DNA of 64,000 bases, from positions 33,989 through 97,988 of the forward strand of contig CALGLE010000008.1 in assembly GCA_937930305.1 (NCBI GenBank), in the 5' to 3' direction. A program made the translations under genes and the position numbers. Shown here piece by piece: positions 9,013 through 18,108 of this stretch. The DNA comes from an uncultured Granulosicoccaceae bacterium (GTDB taxonomy: Bacteria > Pseudomonadota > Gammaproteobacteria > Granulosicoccales > Granulosicoccaceae). Under the pieces are notes generated by a model. That model was given only the letters and a program-made list of their open reading frames with translations. It was not told the origin of the DNA and did not search any database. How positions within the stretch are numbered: position 1 is the stretch's first letter; each line of letters starts with the position of its first letter.

Positions 9013-12000
9013 ACGTGAAAAATATGATATTCCAACCCTTTAGATCAGCTTCGTTAAATCTCTTACGAACAACGCTTTTGAGTGCAGTTGCGGCTTGTGC
9101 CATCGCATCTCCATCCTACGCTGATGACACTGAAATATTCTTTGGTCAGAGTAAAGATGCATTCGAAACGAATCCGAACATCTTATTCGTTCTGGATAAT
9201 TCAGGTTCGATGAATTCTCAGGACGGTGGCACTGTTAGCCGCTTAGATCAAATGAAGAATGCCATGCGATTGCTATTGGATCAATCGTCAAACTTTAATG
9301 TAGGCATCATGGCTTTCCAAGGTAGACGGGGAGGCGCTTCCGTGCGCTACCCCATAGGCGATCTGGATACCGACTCAAGCTCGCTATGCACCGATGGCAT
9401 TTGCCCCAACGAAACAGTGATTGTTCGGCCGCGTAATAGCAGTGACGATGCAGTGCAAAACGATGAATCACTGGAAGTGATCCTAAACAATCAACACTTG
9501 ATTATGGGCACAGTTACGCCTCAAGATATAACTGATGCAGAATTGGGCACGACAACCGCAGCGACATCAGCTACAGACCCTAGCGACAAAAATGCGAATT
9601 TAATTACAAAAACGTATTTGTCGAGCATCTCAGTACAAGAATCTGTGCAAGCCAGCGATGGGGTGTTTACTTGGCAAAATAATCAACTTGCTGATCGTTG
9701 GTTTTTTAAAGATTCTGATTCGCGTGAACCCCTATACGGCTATCAATTTAAAGAAGTTGATATTCCAGCGGGCGCTACCATCACCAGTGCCAGCATCGAA
9801 TTCAGTATGACAGGATCTGCCAATCAAGCCGGCGAAGTGGCTGCCTACATCGCAGCAGAACAAACCGCTGTGCCACCAGAATTTCCAGCGAATGGTAGTT
9901 CCGCAGATGCCACGGGTGTAGTCACACTAATTGAACGCAATGATTTAACCAGTCGTACCAATGAAATTGTGGCTTGGAATAGCATTCCAGGCACCATCGA
10001 CAACCCGTCAGACAACGGGTTAAAACTCACAACGCCCAATGTTGCAAATATTGCCAATGAGTTGGTGAACCTACCCTCTTGGGAAAGCGGCAACACCATG
10101 AGCTTTCTATTCTCACCACAAGATAGTTATGTGGGTAGTAATGAAAATGTACGCGAAATTTTTAGCGGTGGCGCTATTGAGGCGAACCAGCCAAAGTTAA
10201 CCATCGTTTATGAAGAAACGGTTACGAATACCGTACAAGTCACCACGTCAACAAGCTTGAATCACATTGACGAATACACCATGGAAAATACTGGCCAAGT
10301 CAATCGCAATACCACAAACGAGGTGTCGCAATTATTTCACGCAGGAGTTGGCAACAAGCCCAGACAGATCGCTCTGCGATTTCCTAACATTGATATTCCG
10401 GAAGGGGCAACGATAAGCTCTGCCAATCTCACGTTGCGATTACATAACGCCGAATCATCCGTTTCACCAGACAGTGATTGGTTACCTGTCATTTCAACAC
10501 AGCCAGCAGATTTATCGGTTCCACCGCCTGATGGGGATCCAGGCACTGGCACCGGCACCGGCACTGGCACAGATGTCGGTGCGGCAGGTGGATCAGGCAC
10601 TGTTGTAAAAAATTTAGCTATTAATATAAACGCAGAACTCAGCGCCGATCCAACCGCCGACGCCGCAACACCAATCAATGAACGTCCACTAACCACAGAC
10701 TTTATTGCTTGGAGTGATGTGCCGGACGAAGCGGGTACCGATATCATCTCGCCTAATTTGTCAGTCTTGATTGATTCCGTTCTTACATTGGACGATTGGG
10801 AAGTTGGTAATACAGTCTCTCTCGTACTATCCGCCCCAGGTGATTATAACGACATACCGGTGAACATCCGAGAAATATTAACGGGAGCGTCCGACTACAA
10901 ACCAGTGTTGGATATTCGTTGGACAAAGGACAATGTCTCTAATGAGAACACACCGGTATCTCACACGACGGCAGTGCGATTTAGAAATGTGCATGTCCCA
11001 CCAGGGGCTACCATAAAAAGTGCTGAAATTATTCTGCACGCAGCAGCGCCCAGTGGGGAGGCGGCTAGCTTTGATCTCAGTGGCGAGGCGGTTGCTAATA
11101 CAGCGCCATTTGAATTGACTAATAACGATATTGGTTCTCGTCAGCGCACTACTGCACGAGAAACCTGGGATGTAGAACCCTGGACAGCGGTTGGTAATGA
11201 ATACACCAGCGTTGATATCACCAGTATTGTTAGTGAAATCACGAATCAAACCGATTGGTGTGGCGGTAACCCGCTGTCGGTGTTTATTAAAGGTACAGGC
11301 AACAGATTCGCTCAATCAGTCGAAGCAAATGCATCGGAAGCACCGGCATTGAGAATTGAGTACGCGCTAGATACGGTTCCTGAAGATGGGTATTGTTCAA
11401 ACAGTTCTGTGCTTGTTTCAGTCTCGGACGGCTCTGATGATGGGGTGGAAGACGCCAGTGGAAACATGGCGCTTTCCAATACTTATCTAGCCACGAATCA
11501 CTCTGAGGGATCTACAGAAGATCACACCATAGGTTTACGTTTTCGAGGTCTACAATTGCCCCTTGGCGCCGTGATAACCAGCGCCACCCTTGAGATGACC
11601 GCAGCGGCGGATATGACCGATGACATCAGTGCAACCATTGCAGTTGAAGATTCAGATAATTCAGGCCCCTATGTTTTAAGTAATCCGGCAACCCATATAT
11701 CAGCGCGCAGTTACACCGGCTCGATTAATTGGGCACAGCCAGGAAATATTGCAACGGGCGATAGTCTGTTCTCAAGCGATATAACGCCACTGATTGGAAG
11801 CATCGTTAATAAGACCAATTGGTCTGCTGGTAATTCAATTTCGTTCAAAGTCACCGCGAATTCCGGTAACTTGGACATCACATCCAGAGAAGGTGATGAA
11901 GCGGCTTCTCCTCGACTGATTGTTTACTACCAAGCAGAAAGACAAGCGGCAGGTGCACAAAATCGAAGCAAAATACAGCAAATCGTCGATGAACTCTACG

Positions 12001-14699
12001 CCGTGGGTGATACACCGATTGTGGAGGCGATGTACGAAGCCAGCAACTATATGCGTGGCGAAGCGGTGGACTATGGACTGGTTCGAGGATCAGAATACTT
12101 CAGTAGACGTTGGTATAGAGTCAGTCACCCCGGTTCGTATGAAGGCGGTGAAGTTTCGCGACCCTATGGCTGTAACGATGGTGATTTAAACGCAACGTCT
12201 TGCGCGGAAGAACGCATCAACACCAGCCCTGCCCCCGTGTACAAGTCACCGATAACCAGCCAATGCCAAAGTAACCATATTGTCCTGTTATCCGATGGTG
12301 CGGCCACGTCCAACAATGCCGTTGAAAAGGTTGAAAAGAAAATTAACGAGACATGCAGCACCTCTCATACGTACGGTGATAGGTGTGGCAGGGAGCTAGC
12401 ATCTTGGCTTAAAAATTACGACCAATCAGACAGCTTTGCGGGCGAGCAGTTCATCACTACTCATACGATAGGATTTAACCTAAACGATCCAACCTTTTTG
12501 CAAGGCATTGCCAATGCGGGTGGAGGTACGTTTGAACCCGCCAATTCGGCGTCAGAACTGCTGGTTGCATTTAAAAAGATTTTCAATAACGTCAGCCAAC
12601 GAAACGCAAGCTTTGTAGCCCCTGGGGCGACAGTAAGTCAATTTAATCGACTACGAAATAGAAACGACGTGTACTACGCCATGTTCAAACCCTCGGGCAC
12701 TGCTCGCTGGAGTGGGAATCTGAAGCGCTACCGCATAGGCGAAGATAACAATAACAAATTCGCCTTGTTCGATGCTAACGGGGACTTAGCCATTGATGAG
12801 AGCTCAGGTACCTTTGATACCAATTCTAAGAGTTTCTGGTCAAGCAAAACCGATGGTGACGATGTAGAAATCGGCGGAGCTGCAGAACAAATCCAAAAAT
12901 CTAGCACCTCTTATGACACAAGAAAGGTGTACACCTACACTGGCACGAGTAACGAACTGACCCATGCCACGAACCGCTTCGACTATGACAACAAAGATAT
13001 TGACATAAGTTGGTTGAACTTACCGGCCATAGTGGAAGCCGACGCGGACAGAGTTCAAGAATTAATGGATTGGAGCCGAGGTCGAGATCTAGCTGACGAC
13101 GACGGTGACGGCAACACAGATGAAGTTCGAGATCACATGGGGGACCCAATGCATTCGGTGCCTGTGGTGGCGAACTACGCTAACGGTGAGTCGGTTATTT
13201 ATCTTGCAACGAATGAAGGTTACATGCACGCCATCGACGCCGATAGCGGCAACGAGCATTATGCGTTCATTCCAAAAGAGTTGTTAAAAAACCTATACAA
13301 ATTTTATCGTAATGACAGCACTCGCAATCGCCCATATGGGCTTGACGGCGGGAAGATGCTTTGGCACGAAGATACCGATCAAGACGGAGTTATCGATACG
13401 GATGAAACAGCCATTCTTTACATTGGTATGCGCCGAGGTGGCGATTCCTATTACGCGCTAGATGTAAGTACTTACAACCAACCCAAGTATTTATGGAGCA
13501 TCAAAGGCGGGCTTCGAGTCGAAGACACCGATGACAGCACTGCAAATGGTGATTATGAAGAACTGGGCAGTACATGGTCATTGCCAGTGAAAACCAAGAT
13601 ATTGGATGGTTCCACAGTGAAAGATGTCATTATCTTCGGCGGTGGCTACGATCCAAACCAAGATCCTGCGAATGAGGCATCAGTTGTCACTTCAGCGGGC
13701 GCCAGCGCAACAGATCCTGCAGACAGTGGCCAGGTAAGAACTACAGACAGTATTGGCCGTGCAATTTTTATCGCTGATGCAGAAACTGGCGAGCTGATTT
13801 GGAAAACCAGAAGCACCGACCCGCGATTCAGTGACATGCTTTACAGCATACCGTCTCAAGTACGCCCCATTGATATCAATTTCGACGGCATTATTGATCA
13901 ACTTTATGTAGGGGATATGGGCGGTCAAATCTGGCGTATGGATTTCGATAACACATTGGTTAGCACGGATTCGATTGATAGCCGAATTAATGCTGGCAAA
14001 ATTGCCGAGCTGGCTGGAGATACGGCCAAAAGCAATCGTAAGTTCTACTACCCGCCCGATGTCGCTATCATCAGTATCAATGGCAGACAATTGTTAACCT
14101 TATCGATTGGATCCGGCTGGCGCGCACATCCACTCGATGATGTGGTTGAAGATCGTTTCTACAGCTTACGATCGCCCTACGTATACGGCCCACCCATTGA
14201 TAGTTTTGGCGTCCTATCTTACGATTCAGTGACTGAAACTACGTCTGGCTTGATTGACGTCACGGATGACATAAATGCTGCAGTGGGAGCGGACGCGAAA
14301 GGATGGTTTATTCGAATGGAGCGTTCCGGCGAGAAATTCTTAAGCAGTAGCTTAACGTTCAATAATCAAATCTTAGTAACTTCTTATCTACCCGCGATCG
14401 ACTCTGACGCCTGCGATGCAGCAATTGGGTCTGGCAGCTTATACGGATTAAGTCTGTACAACGGTGCACCTATCCTGAATTTGGACGGAAACGGTTCAGA
14501 AGAATCGTTAACCAAAGCCGATCGAAATAGATTTTTGGATAATTCAGGCTTACCGCCCGAAGTCTCTGTACTGTTCCCTGAAGTGGGTGACAACAACAGC
14601 ACGGTTTTTCAGGTTGGCAAGGAAACAATCAATGATATTGATGCCGGCAACACCAGCAAAACCACCTTTTGGCAAGAAGTATCTGAAGGCCATGATTAA
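9006..14699 (+). CDS. pilY1: Very large PilY1 tip adhesin with split vWA domain and four inserted modules (copy 1)
   Basis: This 1,897-residue secreted PilY1 protein has a signal peptide of about 39 residues ending in SYA. A von Willebrand A domain begins with the MIDAS motif D64-N-S-G-S (FVLDNSGSM). The domain is interrupted and resumes near residue 985, with MIDAS Thr T1003 (GDTPIVEA) and HIVLLSDG near 1091-1098. The insert holds four similar modules whose cores start near 246, 455, 655 and 842 (pattern RF-x3-IP-x-GA-x-I-x-SA). The C-terminal PilY1 beta-propeller starts near 1380 (GDPMHSVP). Calcium-type loops lie near 1364 and 1456. GTG 9006 has a GGAG 4 nt upstream; GTG 9015 and ATG 9024 are alternative starts. 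PilY1 usually has 1,000-1,200 residues. Confidence 0.9.
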   Translation: MLNVKNMIFQPFRSASLNLLRTTLLSAVAACAIASPSYADDTEIFFGQSKDAFETNPNILFVLDNSGSMNSQDGGTVSRLDQMKNAMRLLLDQSSNFNVGIMAFQGRRGGASVRYPIGDLDTDSSSLCTDGICPNETVIVRPRNSSDDAVQNDESLEVILNNQHLIMGTVTPQDITDAELGTTTAATSATDPSDKNANLITKTYLSSISVQESVQASDGVFTWQNNQLADRWFFKDSDSREPLYGYQFKEVDIPAGATITSASIEFSMTGSANQAGEVAAYIAAEQTAVPPEFPANGSSADATGVVTLIERNDLTSRTNEIVAWNSIPGTIDNPSDNGLKLTTPNVANIANELVNLPSWESGNTMSFLFSPQDSYVGSNENVREIFSGGAIEANQPKLTIVYEETVTNTVQVTTSTSLNHIDEYTMENTGQVNRNTTNEVSQLFHAGVGNKPRQIALRFPNIDIPEGATISSANLTLRLHNAESSVSPDSDWLPVISTQPADLSVPPPDGDPGTGTGTGTGTDVGAAGGSGTVVKNLAININAELSADPTADAATPINERPLTTDFIAWSDVPDEAGTDIISPNLSVLIDSVLTLDDWEVGNTVSLVLSAPGDYNDIPVNIREILTGASDYKPVLDIRWTKDNVSNENTPVSHTTAVRFRNVHVPPGATIKSAEIILHAAAPSGEAASFDLSGEAVANTAPFELTNNDIGSRQRTTARETWDVEPWTAVGNEYTSVDITSIVSEITNQTDWCGGNPLSVFIKGTGNRFAQSVEANASEAPALRIEYALDTVPEDGYCSNSSVLVSVSDGSDDGVEDASGNMALSNTYLATNHSEGSTEDHTIGLRFRGLQLPLGAVITSATLEMTAAADMTDDISATIAVEDSDNSGPYVLSNPATHISARSYTGSINWAQPGNIATGDSLFSSDITPLIGSIVNKTNWSAGNSISFKVTANSGNLDITSREGDEAASPRLIVYYQAERQAAGAQNRSKIQQIVDELYAVGDTPIVEAMYEASNYMRGEAVDYGLVRGSEYFSRRWYRVSHPGSYEGGEVSRPYGCNDGDLNATSCAEERINTSPAPVYKSPITSQCQSNHIVLLSDGAATSNNAVEKVEKKINETCSTSHTYGDRCGRELASWLKNYDQSDSFAGEQFITTHTIGFNLNDPTFLQGIANAGGGTFEPANSASELLVAFKKIFNNVSQRNASFVAPGATVSQFNRLRNRNDVYYAMFKPSGTARWSGNLKRYRIGEDNNNKFALFDANGDLAIDESSGTFDTNSKSFWSSKTDGDDVEIGGAAEQIQKSSTSYDTRKVYTYTGTSNELTHATNRFDYDNKDIDISWLNLPAIVEADADRVQELMDWSRGRDLADDDGDGNTDEVRDHMGDPMHSVPVVANYANGESVIYLATNEGYMHAIDADSGNEHYAFIPKELLKNLYKFYRNDSTRNRPYGLDGGKMLWHEDTDQDGVIDTDETAILYIGMRRGGDSYYALDVSTYNQPKYLWSIKGGLRVEDTDDSTANGDYEELGSTWSLPVKTKILDGSTVKDVIIFGGGYDPNQDPANEASVVTSAGASATDPADSGQVRTTDSIGRAIFIADAETGELIWKTRSTDPRFSDMLYSIPSQVRPIDINFDGIIDQLYVGDMGGQIWRMDFDNTLVSTDSIDSRINAGKIAELAGDTAKSNRKFYYPPDVAIISINGRQLLTLSIGSGWRAHPLDDVVEDRFYSLRSPYVYGPPIDSFGVLSYDSVTETTSGLIDVTDDINAAVGADAKGWFIRMERSGEKFLSSSLTFNNQILVTSYLPAIDSDACDAAIGSGSLYGLSLYNGAPILNLDGNGSEESLTKADRNRFLDNSGLPPEVSVLFPEVGDNNSTVFQVGKETINDIDAGNTSKTTFWQEVSEGHD
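10542..10571 (+). repeat. Hexanucleotide tandem repeat inside pilY1 copy 1
   Basis: About five consecutive GGCAC(T/C/A) units encode a Gly-Thr run (GTGTGTGTGT) in a linker inside module 2 of the inserted region. A change of one unit adds or removes two residues without shifting the frame. Confidence 0.8.
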
Positions 14700-14815
14700 T
14701 CGGTAATGGCTGAATAAACCTGTTGGGATGAGACCCATCACACAATTTATTAGACACGAGTGAACCTTCGCCCCGATCGGGTCGATAACCTTGTTTAAGC
14801 TTGGAGCACAATGCA

Positions 14816-15229
14816 ATGATGACCGATTACAATCAAATGCAATACAACACAAAGAAGAGCGCAGGATTTACGCTCATTGAGGTCATGATTGTCGTTGCGA
14901 TCATCGGAATCATCTCGGCCATTGGATTTCCTTCCTATTCCAGTTACGTCAAGAAATCCCGGCGAGCCGATGGCCACTTGGCGCTACTGAATGTGGTGCA
15001 AACCATGGAGCGATGCAAAACGGCTCGATTCTCTTACGCAAATTGCACTGTTCCCCCGAGCCAAGCGAAGTCACCTGAGCAGTACTACGAAATCGCGTTG
15101 GACGGTGGTTTGACGGCAAGTACCTTCACAATAAAAGCGACTGCCAAGAACGCACAGACAAAAGATACCGGTTGCACCGAATTGACCATTGACGAATTGG
15201 GTGAAAGACTGCCCGCAGATTGCTGGTAG
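14816..15229 (+). CDS. pilE: Type IV pilin, PilE family
   Basis: This 137-residue PilE-like pilin has a leader ending in KKSAG, then FTLIEVMIVVAIIGIISAIG, with Glu at mature position 5. It continues with FPSYSSYVKKSRRADGHLAL, typical of minor PilE-type pilins. Two cysteines near the C-terminus (GCTEL and DCW) probably form the D-region disulfide. ATG 14816 was chosen because GGAG lies 9 nt upstream; ATG 14819 is equally possible. It follows pilY1 copy 1 by 116 bp. The second operon has no pilE of its own in this window. Confidence 0.88.
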   Translation: MMTDYNQMQYNTKKSAGFTLIEVMIVVAIIGIISAIGFPSYSSYVKKSRRADGHLALLNVVQTMERCKTARFSYANCTVPPSQAKSPEQYYEIALDGGLTASTFTIKATAKNAQTKDTGCTELTIDELGERLPADCW

Positions 15230-15373
15230 ACACCCTCCCTTAATCATTTTTTGTATTCATGTGATCTTCGTCTGAGGTCTAGTCGACAACTTTCTTTCCT
15301 GTCAGCTCACAGTTCATCTAACCAACTGTACTCAGCCTCTAATGTTGCACCTTCTAATGCCGCTATCTTGGGT

Positions 15374-15994
15374 ATGGAAAAGTTACGCACCAATCGCGGC
15401 TTTACGCTGATCGAGCTTGTAGTGGCCGTTGCAATATTCGGCCTCCTGATCGCCGTTGGTTTGCCGAGTTTTAGTTCGGCAATTTCAAACAGTCGGATAA
15501 GTTCGCAATACAACAACACCATTGGCGCATTCTTTATCGCCCGATCAGAGGCGGTTAAGGCGTCCGCGAACGTCACCGTTTGCGCAAGGTCGCACGATCA
15601 GTCACAGACTTGCAAGCAAAACGGTGGTGATTGGTCAGACGGCATAGTGGTGTTTCAAGACAACGACCCAGTATCTTCGGACGGCGACATCATCATCGGT
15701 GCGGAAGACACCATTCTTCATGTTGAGCCAGAACTCACTGGCGAGAACACGTTAATCACTTACGGTTCGACGGATAACACCGCAGCTCAAGCGGAAGCTC
15801 GTTCTTACGTGGTTTACAACCCGAACGGCAGTACAAATTGGCGCGGCGTCTCGGCGATCCTGTGCGACGACCGAGGGGCCACTATGTCACGTGCTATGAA
15901 CATAGTGATTACCGGTGATATTCGTCGCGGCCGAATTCCTGAAAATGGCGATACCCCACTGGATACGTTTGGTCTTGAGGCCACTTGTCCATGA
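15374..15994 (+). CDS. fimT: GspH/FimT-family minor pseudopilin (copy 2)
   Basis: This 206-residue minor pilin is paralogous to the gene at 6340. The leader MEKLRTNRG is followed by FTLIELVVAVAIFGLLIAVG. The GspH domain carries STNWRGVSAILCDDRG and TGDIRRGRIPENG, matching the first copy's C-terminal block. The frame is open back to 15251, but ATG 15374 gives the expected 9-residue leader, so the upstream codons are not taken as coding. It ends in a 4-bp overlap with pilV copy 2. Confidence 0.87.
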   Translation: MEKLRTNRGFTLIELVVAVAIFGLLIAVGLPSFSSAISNSRISSQYNNTIGAFFIARSEAVKASANVTVCARSHDQSQTCKQNGGDWSDGIVVFQDNDPVSSDGDIIIGAEDTILHVEPELTGENTLITYGSTDNTAAQAEARSYVVYNPNGSTNWRGVSAILCDDRGATMSRAMNIVITGDIRRGRIPENGDTPLDTFGLEATCP

Positions 15995-16506
15995 GACTTC
16001 GGAATCAACGAGGGGTGGGCTTAGTTGAGATTATGGTGGCTGTTGTCATCGTATCCATCGGATTTCTGGCCGCTGCATCGATGCAAGTGCAAGGCATGCG
16101 ATTCAGCCAGGGCGCTTATTTCCGCTCACAAGCCTATTTCATGGCCAGTGAAATTATTGACCGCATGCGCAATAACACCCGAGCGGTAACCCTGAATTTA
16201 TATGCGAATAAACAAACCGGCTCTGGCCTGACCAACCCCGATTGCAACAACAACAATTGCGATTTTACCGAAATGGTAGACCAAGATTTAAGGGACTGGA
16301 GTGCGTCTTTGTACAACTTTGACGGTGTGAATAATTTTACACCGGCGCTGCCCAGCGCGGGCGGTATCGAAGCCCGCGGCACCATTGAACTGATTCAACA
16401 AAATGAATATCGCGTGACCCTATTTTGGGCAGAGAATATTAATGGTGATACCGAAGAGCAGTCTTTGTCCGTTAATTTCGCCACCGAAGAATTCCAAGCT
16501 AACTGA
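15991..16506 (+). CDS. pilV: Type IV pilus minor pilin PilV (copy 2)
   Basis: This 171-residue PilV-family protein has the leader MRLRNQRG and a mature N-terminus VGLVEIMVAVVIVSIGF. The first mature residue is Val rather than the usual Phe, and Glu is at position 5. The segment MQVQGMRFSQGAYFRSQAYF matches copy 1 in pattern. ATG 15991 overlaps the fimT stop by 4 bp; an in-frame TTG at 15985 is less likely. The last base of its stop is the first base of pilW copy 2. Confidence 0.87.
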   Translation: MRLRNQRGVGLVEIMVAVVIVSIGFLAAASMQVQGMRFSQGAYFRSQAYFMASEIIDRMRNNTRAVTLNLYANKQTGSGLTNPDCNNNNCDFTEMVDQDLRDWSASLYNFDGVNNFTPALPSAGGIEARGTIELIQQNEYRVTLFWAENINGDTEEQSLSVNFATEEFQAN

Positions 16507-17630
16507 TGTGTGACTTCATGAAAAAGCACCGCACACAAAAAGGGTTCTCGCTGGTCGAGTTGCTCATCGCCATGACACTGGGATTAATATTAATCTCCAG
16601 CATGATTGCGGTATTTTCTGGCAACAAACGTTCAAGCGAATTGAATTCAGCCACCGCAGACTTACAAGAAAGTGCTCGCTACGCGGTGGAACAAATTTCT
16701 CGTGATGCTCGCATGGCAGGTTATGCAGGGTGCTTGCGTATTGATGCGTCCAATGCGGTCAATGTGTTAGCTAATGACTCACCGACGAATGATCTTCGCG
16801 CAACCATCGTAACCGGATCTGCGGTTATTGACAGCCTGCTTTGGAATCCAACATTGCCAGGCCTTGCCCCACCGACTACCAACGTAGCTAAGCCCGGCAC
16901 ACATGTGCTCATGCTGCAATACGGTGGCCCAGATTCTACGGAACTGGCGATGGGCATGCGCTTAGGTGGACAAGAAAGTCCGGTAGCCGATGTGACCACG
17001 TTTGATAACCCAAATTTAACCGTTGGGGACCTGGCCATTATTTCAAACTGTGAATTTGGGGACCTTTTTGAAGTCACCGCTGCCACAGTGAACGGCGGCA
17101 ACAGCGTGTTCAGCCATGGTGCAGCAGCAAATGCCAGTGGGGCGTTCACACGAGCGTATGGTAATTCTGGAACCATCGCCTCCACCAAGTTGATGAAGTT
17201 TCATTCCAACGTTTACTACGTGGGTGAGAATGGGCAAACTAATGAAAGCGGTGACCCACTCTATTCTTTGTACCAACAATCCCTACCCTACAATTCGGCC
17301 GACAACCCACCCGTTGAACTAGTCACAGGCGTTGAAAATTTTCGTGTTGCCTATGGCGTACGAGACCCCGTTACCGAAGGCCTTCGATATGTTAGTGCCA
17401 ACGACGCCCTATTCGATCCCGGCAGAGTTGATGCCATTCGATTAGGCATTTTGATGGTGTCCTACGATGAAGTGGCAGACATGGAAGACGAGAACACGTA
17501 CGCCATTGCAGGCTGGCAAATAAAACCCGCCGGTGCCGGCGTACCCGCTGGTGAATCACATCCAAAAGATCGTCGTATACGCTTAGCGTTTACCACAACC
17601 ATCACGATCCGTAATCGAAGGAACTTGTAA
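16506..17630 (+). CDS. pilW: Type IV pilus minor pilin PilW family (copy 2)
   Basis: This 374-residue PilW-family protein has a leader ending in RTQKG, then FSLVELLIAMTLGLILISS. Next comes NKRSSELNSATADLQESARY, the block equivalent to copy 1. The C-terminal half contains PVELVTGVENFRVAYGVRDP, which parallels the copy 1 segment MAEGVENLRIRLGVEDP. Similarity to copy 1 is clear in motif order but moderate in sequence, which suggests an old duplication. ATG 16506 (TGATG overlap) or ATG 16518 could be the start. Confidence 0.87.
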   Translation: MCDFMKKHRTQKGFSLVELLIAMTLGLILISSMIAVFSGNKRSSELNSATADLQESARYAVEQISRDARMAGYAGCLRIDASNAVNVLANDSPTNDLRATIVTGSAVIDSLLWNPTLPGLAPPTTNVAKPGTHVLMLQYGGPDSTELAMGMRLGGQESPVADVTTFDNPNLTVGDLAIISNCEFGDLFEVTAATVNGGNSVFSHGAAANASGAFTRAYGNSGTIASTKLMKFHSNVYYVGENGQTNESGDPLYSLYQQSLPYNSADNPPVELVTGVENFRVAYGVRDPVTEGLRYVSANDALFDPGRVDAIRLGILMVSYDEVADMEDENTYAIAGWQIKPAGAGVPAGESHPKDRRIRLAFTTTITIRNRRNL

Positions 17631-17634
17631 TTCT

Positions 17635-18108
17635 ATGAATTCGATTAATCGTTCACAACAAGGCGCCGCGCTGCTCGTTGCGATGGTGATGATATTTATG
17701 ATCTCCATCATGGGGGTTTCGGTTATGCGTAACTCATCACTGGAACACCGTATGGCATCTAATTCAATCCAATCTGCAACGGTTTTCCAAGCTGCAGAAT
17801 CGGTGGTCGAGCAAACTCTCAATGACACCGACGCCTTAACCGCTGCTTTCCAAGCCACCGGCAACAACTGCCAAGGCGATCCCATTGTCTGGAATGTCAA
17901 TCTCCAAGGCAATGACATCCACGGCTTACAAACTGAAGCCAAAATAAGATTCACTCGAACCGGATTAGCTGAAGGTTATTCAAGTGATCTAGCAACCGCA
18001 TTACATTTTGAAACTCTAGGCACAAGCAAGATTGTTTCTGCACGTGCTGAATCTGCCGTTATACGCGGCGCTTCTCGGGTCGTTCCAAAGGGGCCACAAT
18101 GTCAATAA
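17635..18108 (+). CDS. pilX: Type IV pilus assembly protein PilX family (copy 2)
   Basis: This 157-residue PilX-type protein has a short leader MNSINRSQQG followed by AALLVAMVMIFMISIMGVSV, without a position-5 Glu. The family helix continues with SSLEHRMASNSIQSATVFQA and AESVVEQTL. It starts 4 bp after pilW copy 2 and overlaps the pilY1 copy 2 start by 10 bp, the same gene order and coupling as in the first operon. Confidence 0.85.
   Translation: MNSINRSQQGAALLVAMVMIFMISIMGVSVMRNSSLEHRMASNSIQSATVFQAAESVVEQTLNDTDALTAAFQATGNNCQGDPIVWNVNLQGNDIHGLQTEAKIRFTRTGLAEGYSSDLATALHFETLGTSKIVSARAESAVIRGASRVVPKGPQCQ

Noticed and set aside
15251..15373. Longer N-terminus for FimT copy 2
   Set aside because: It would place 41 extra residues before a normal 9-residue prepilin leader, which is incompatible with prepilin processing.
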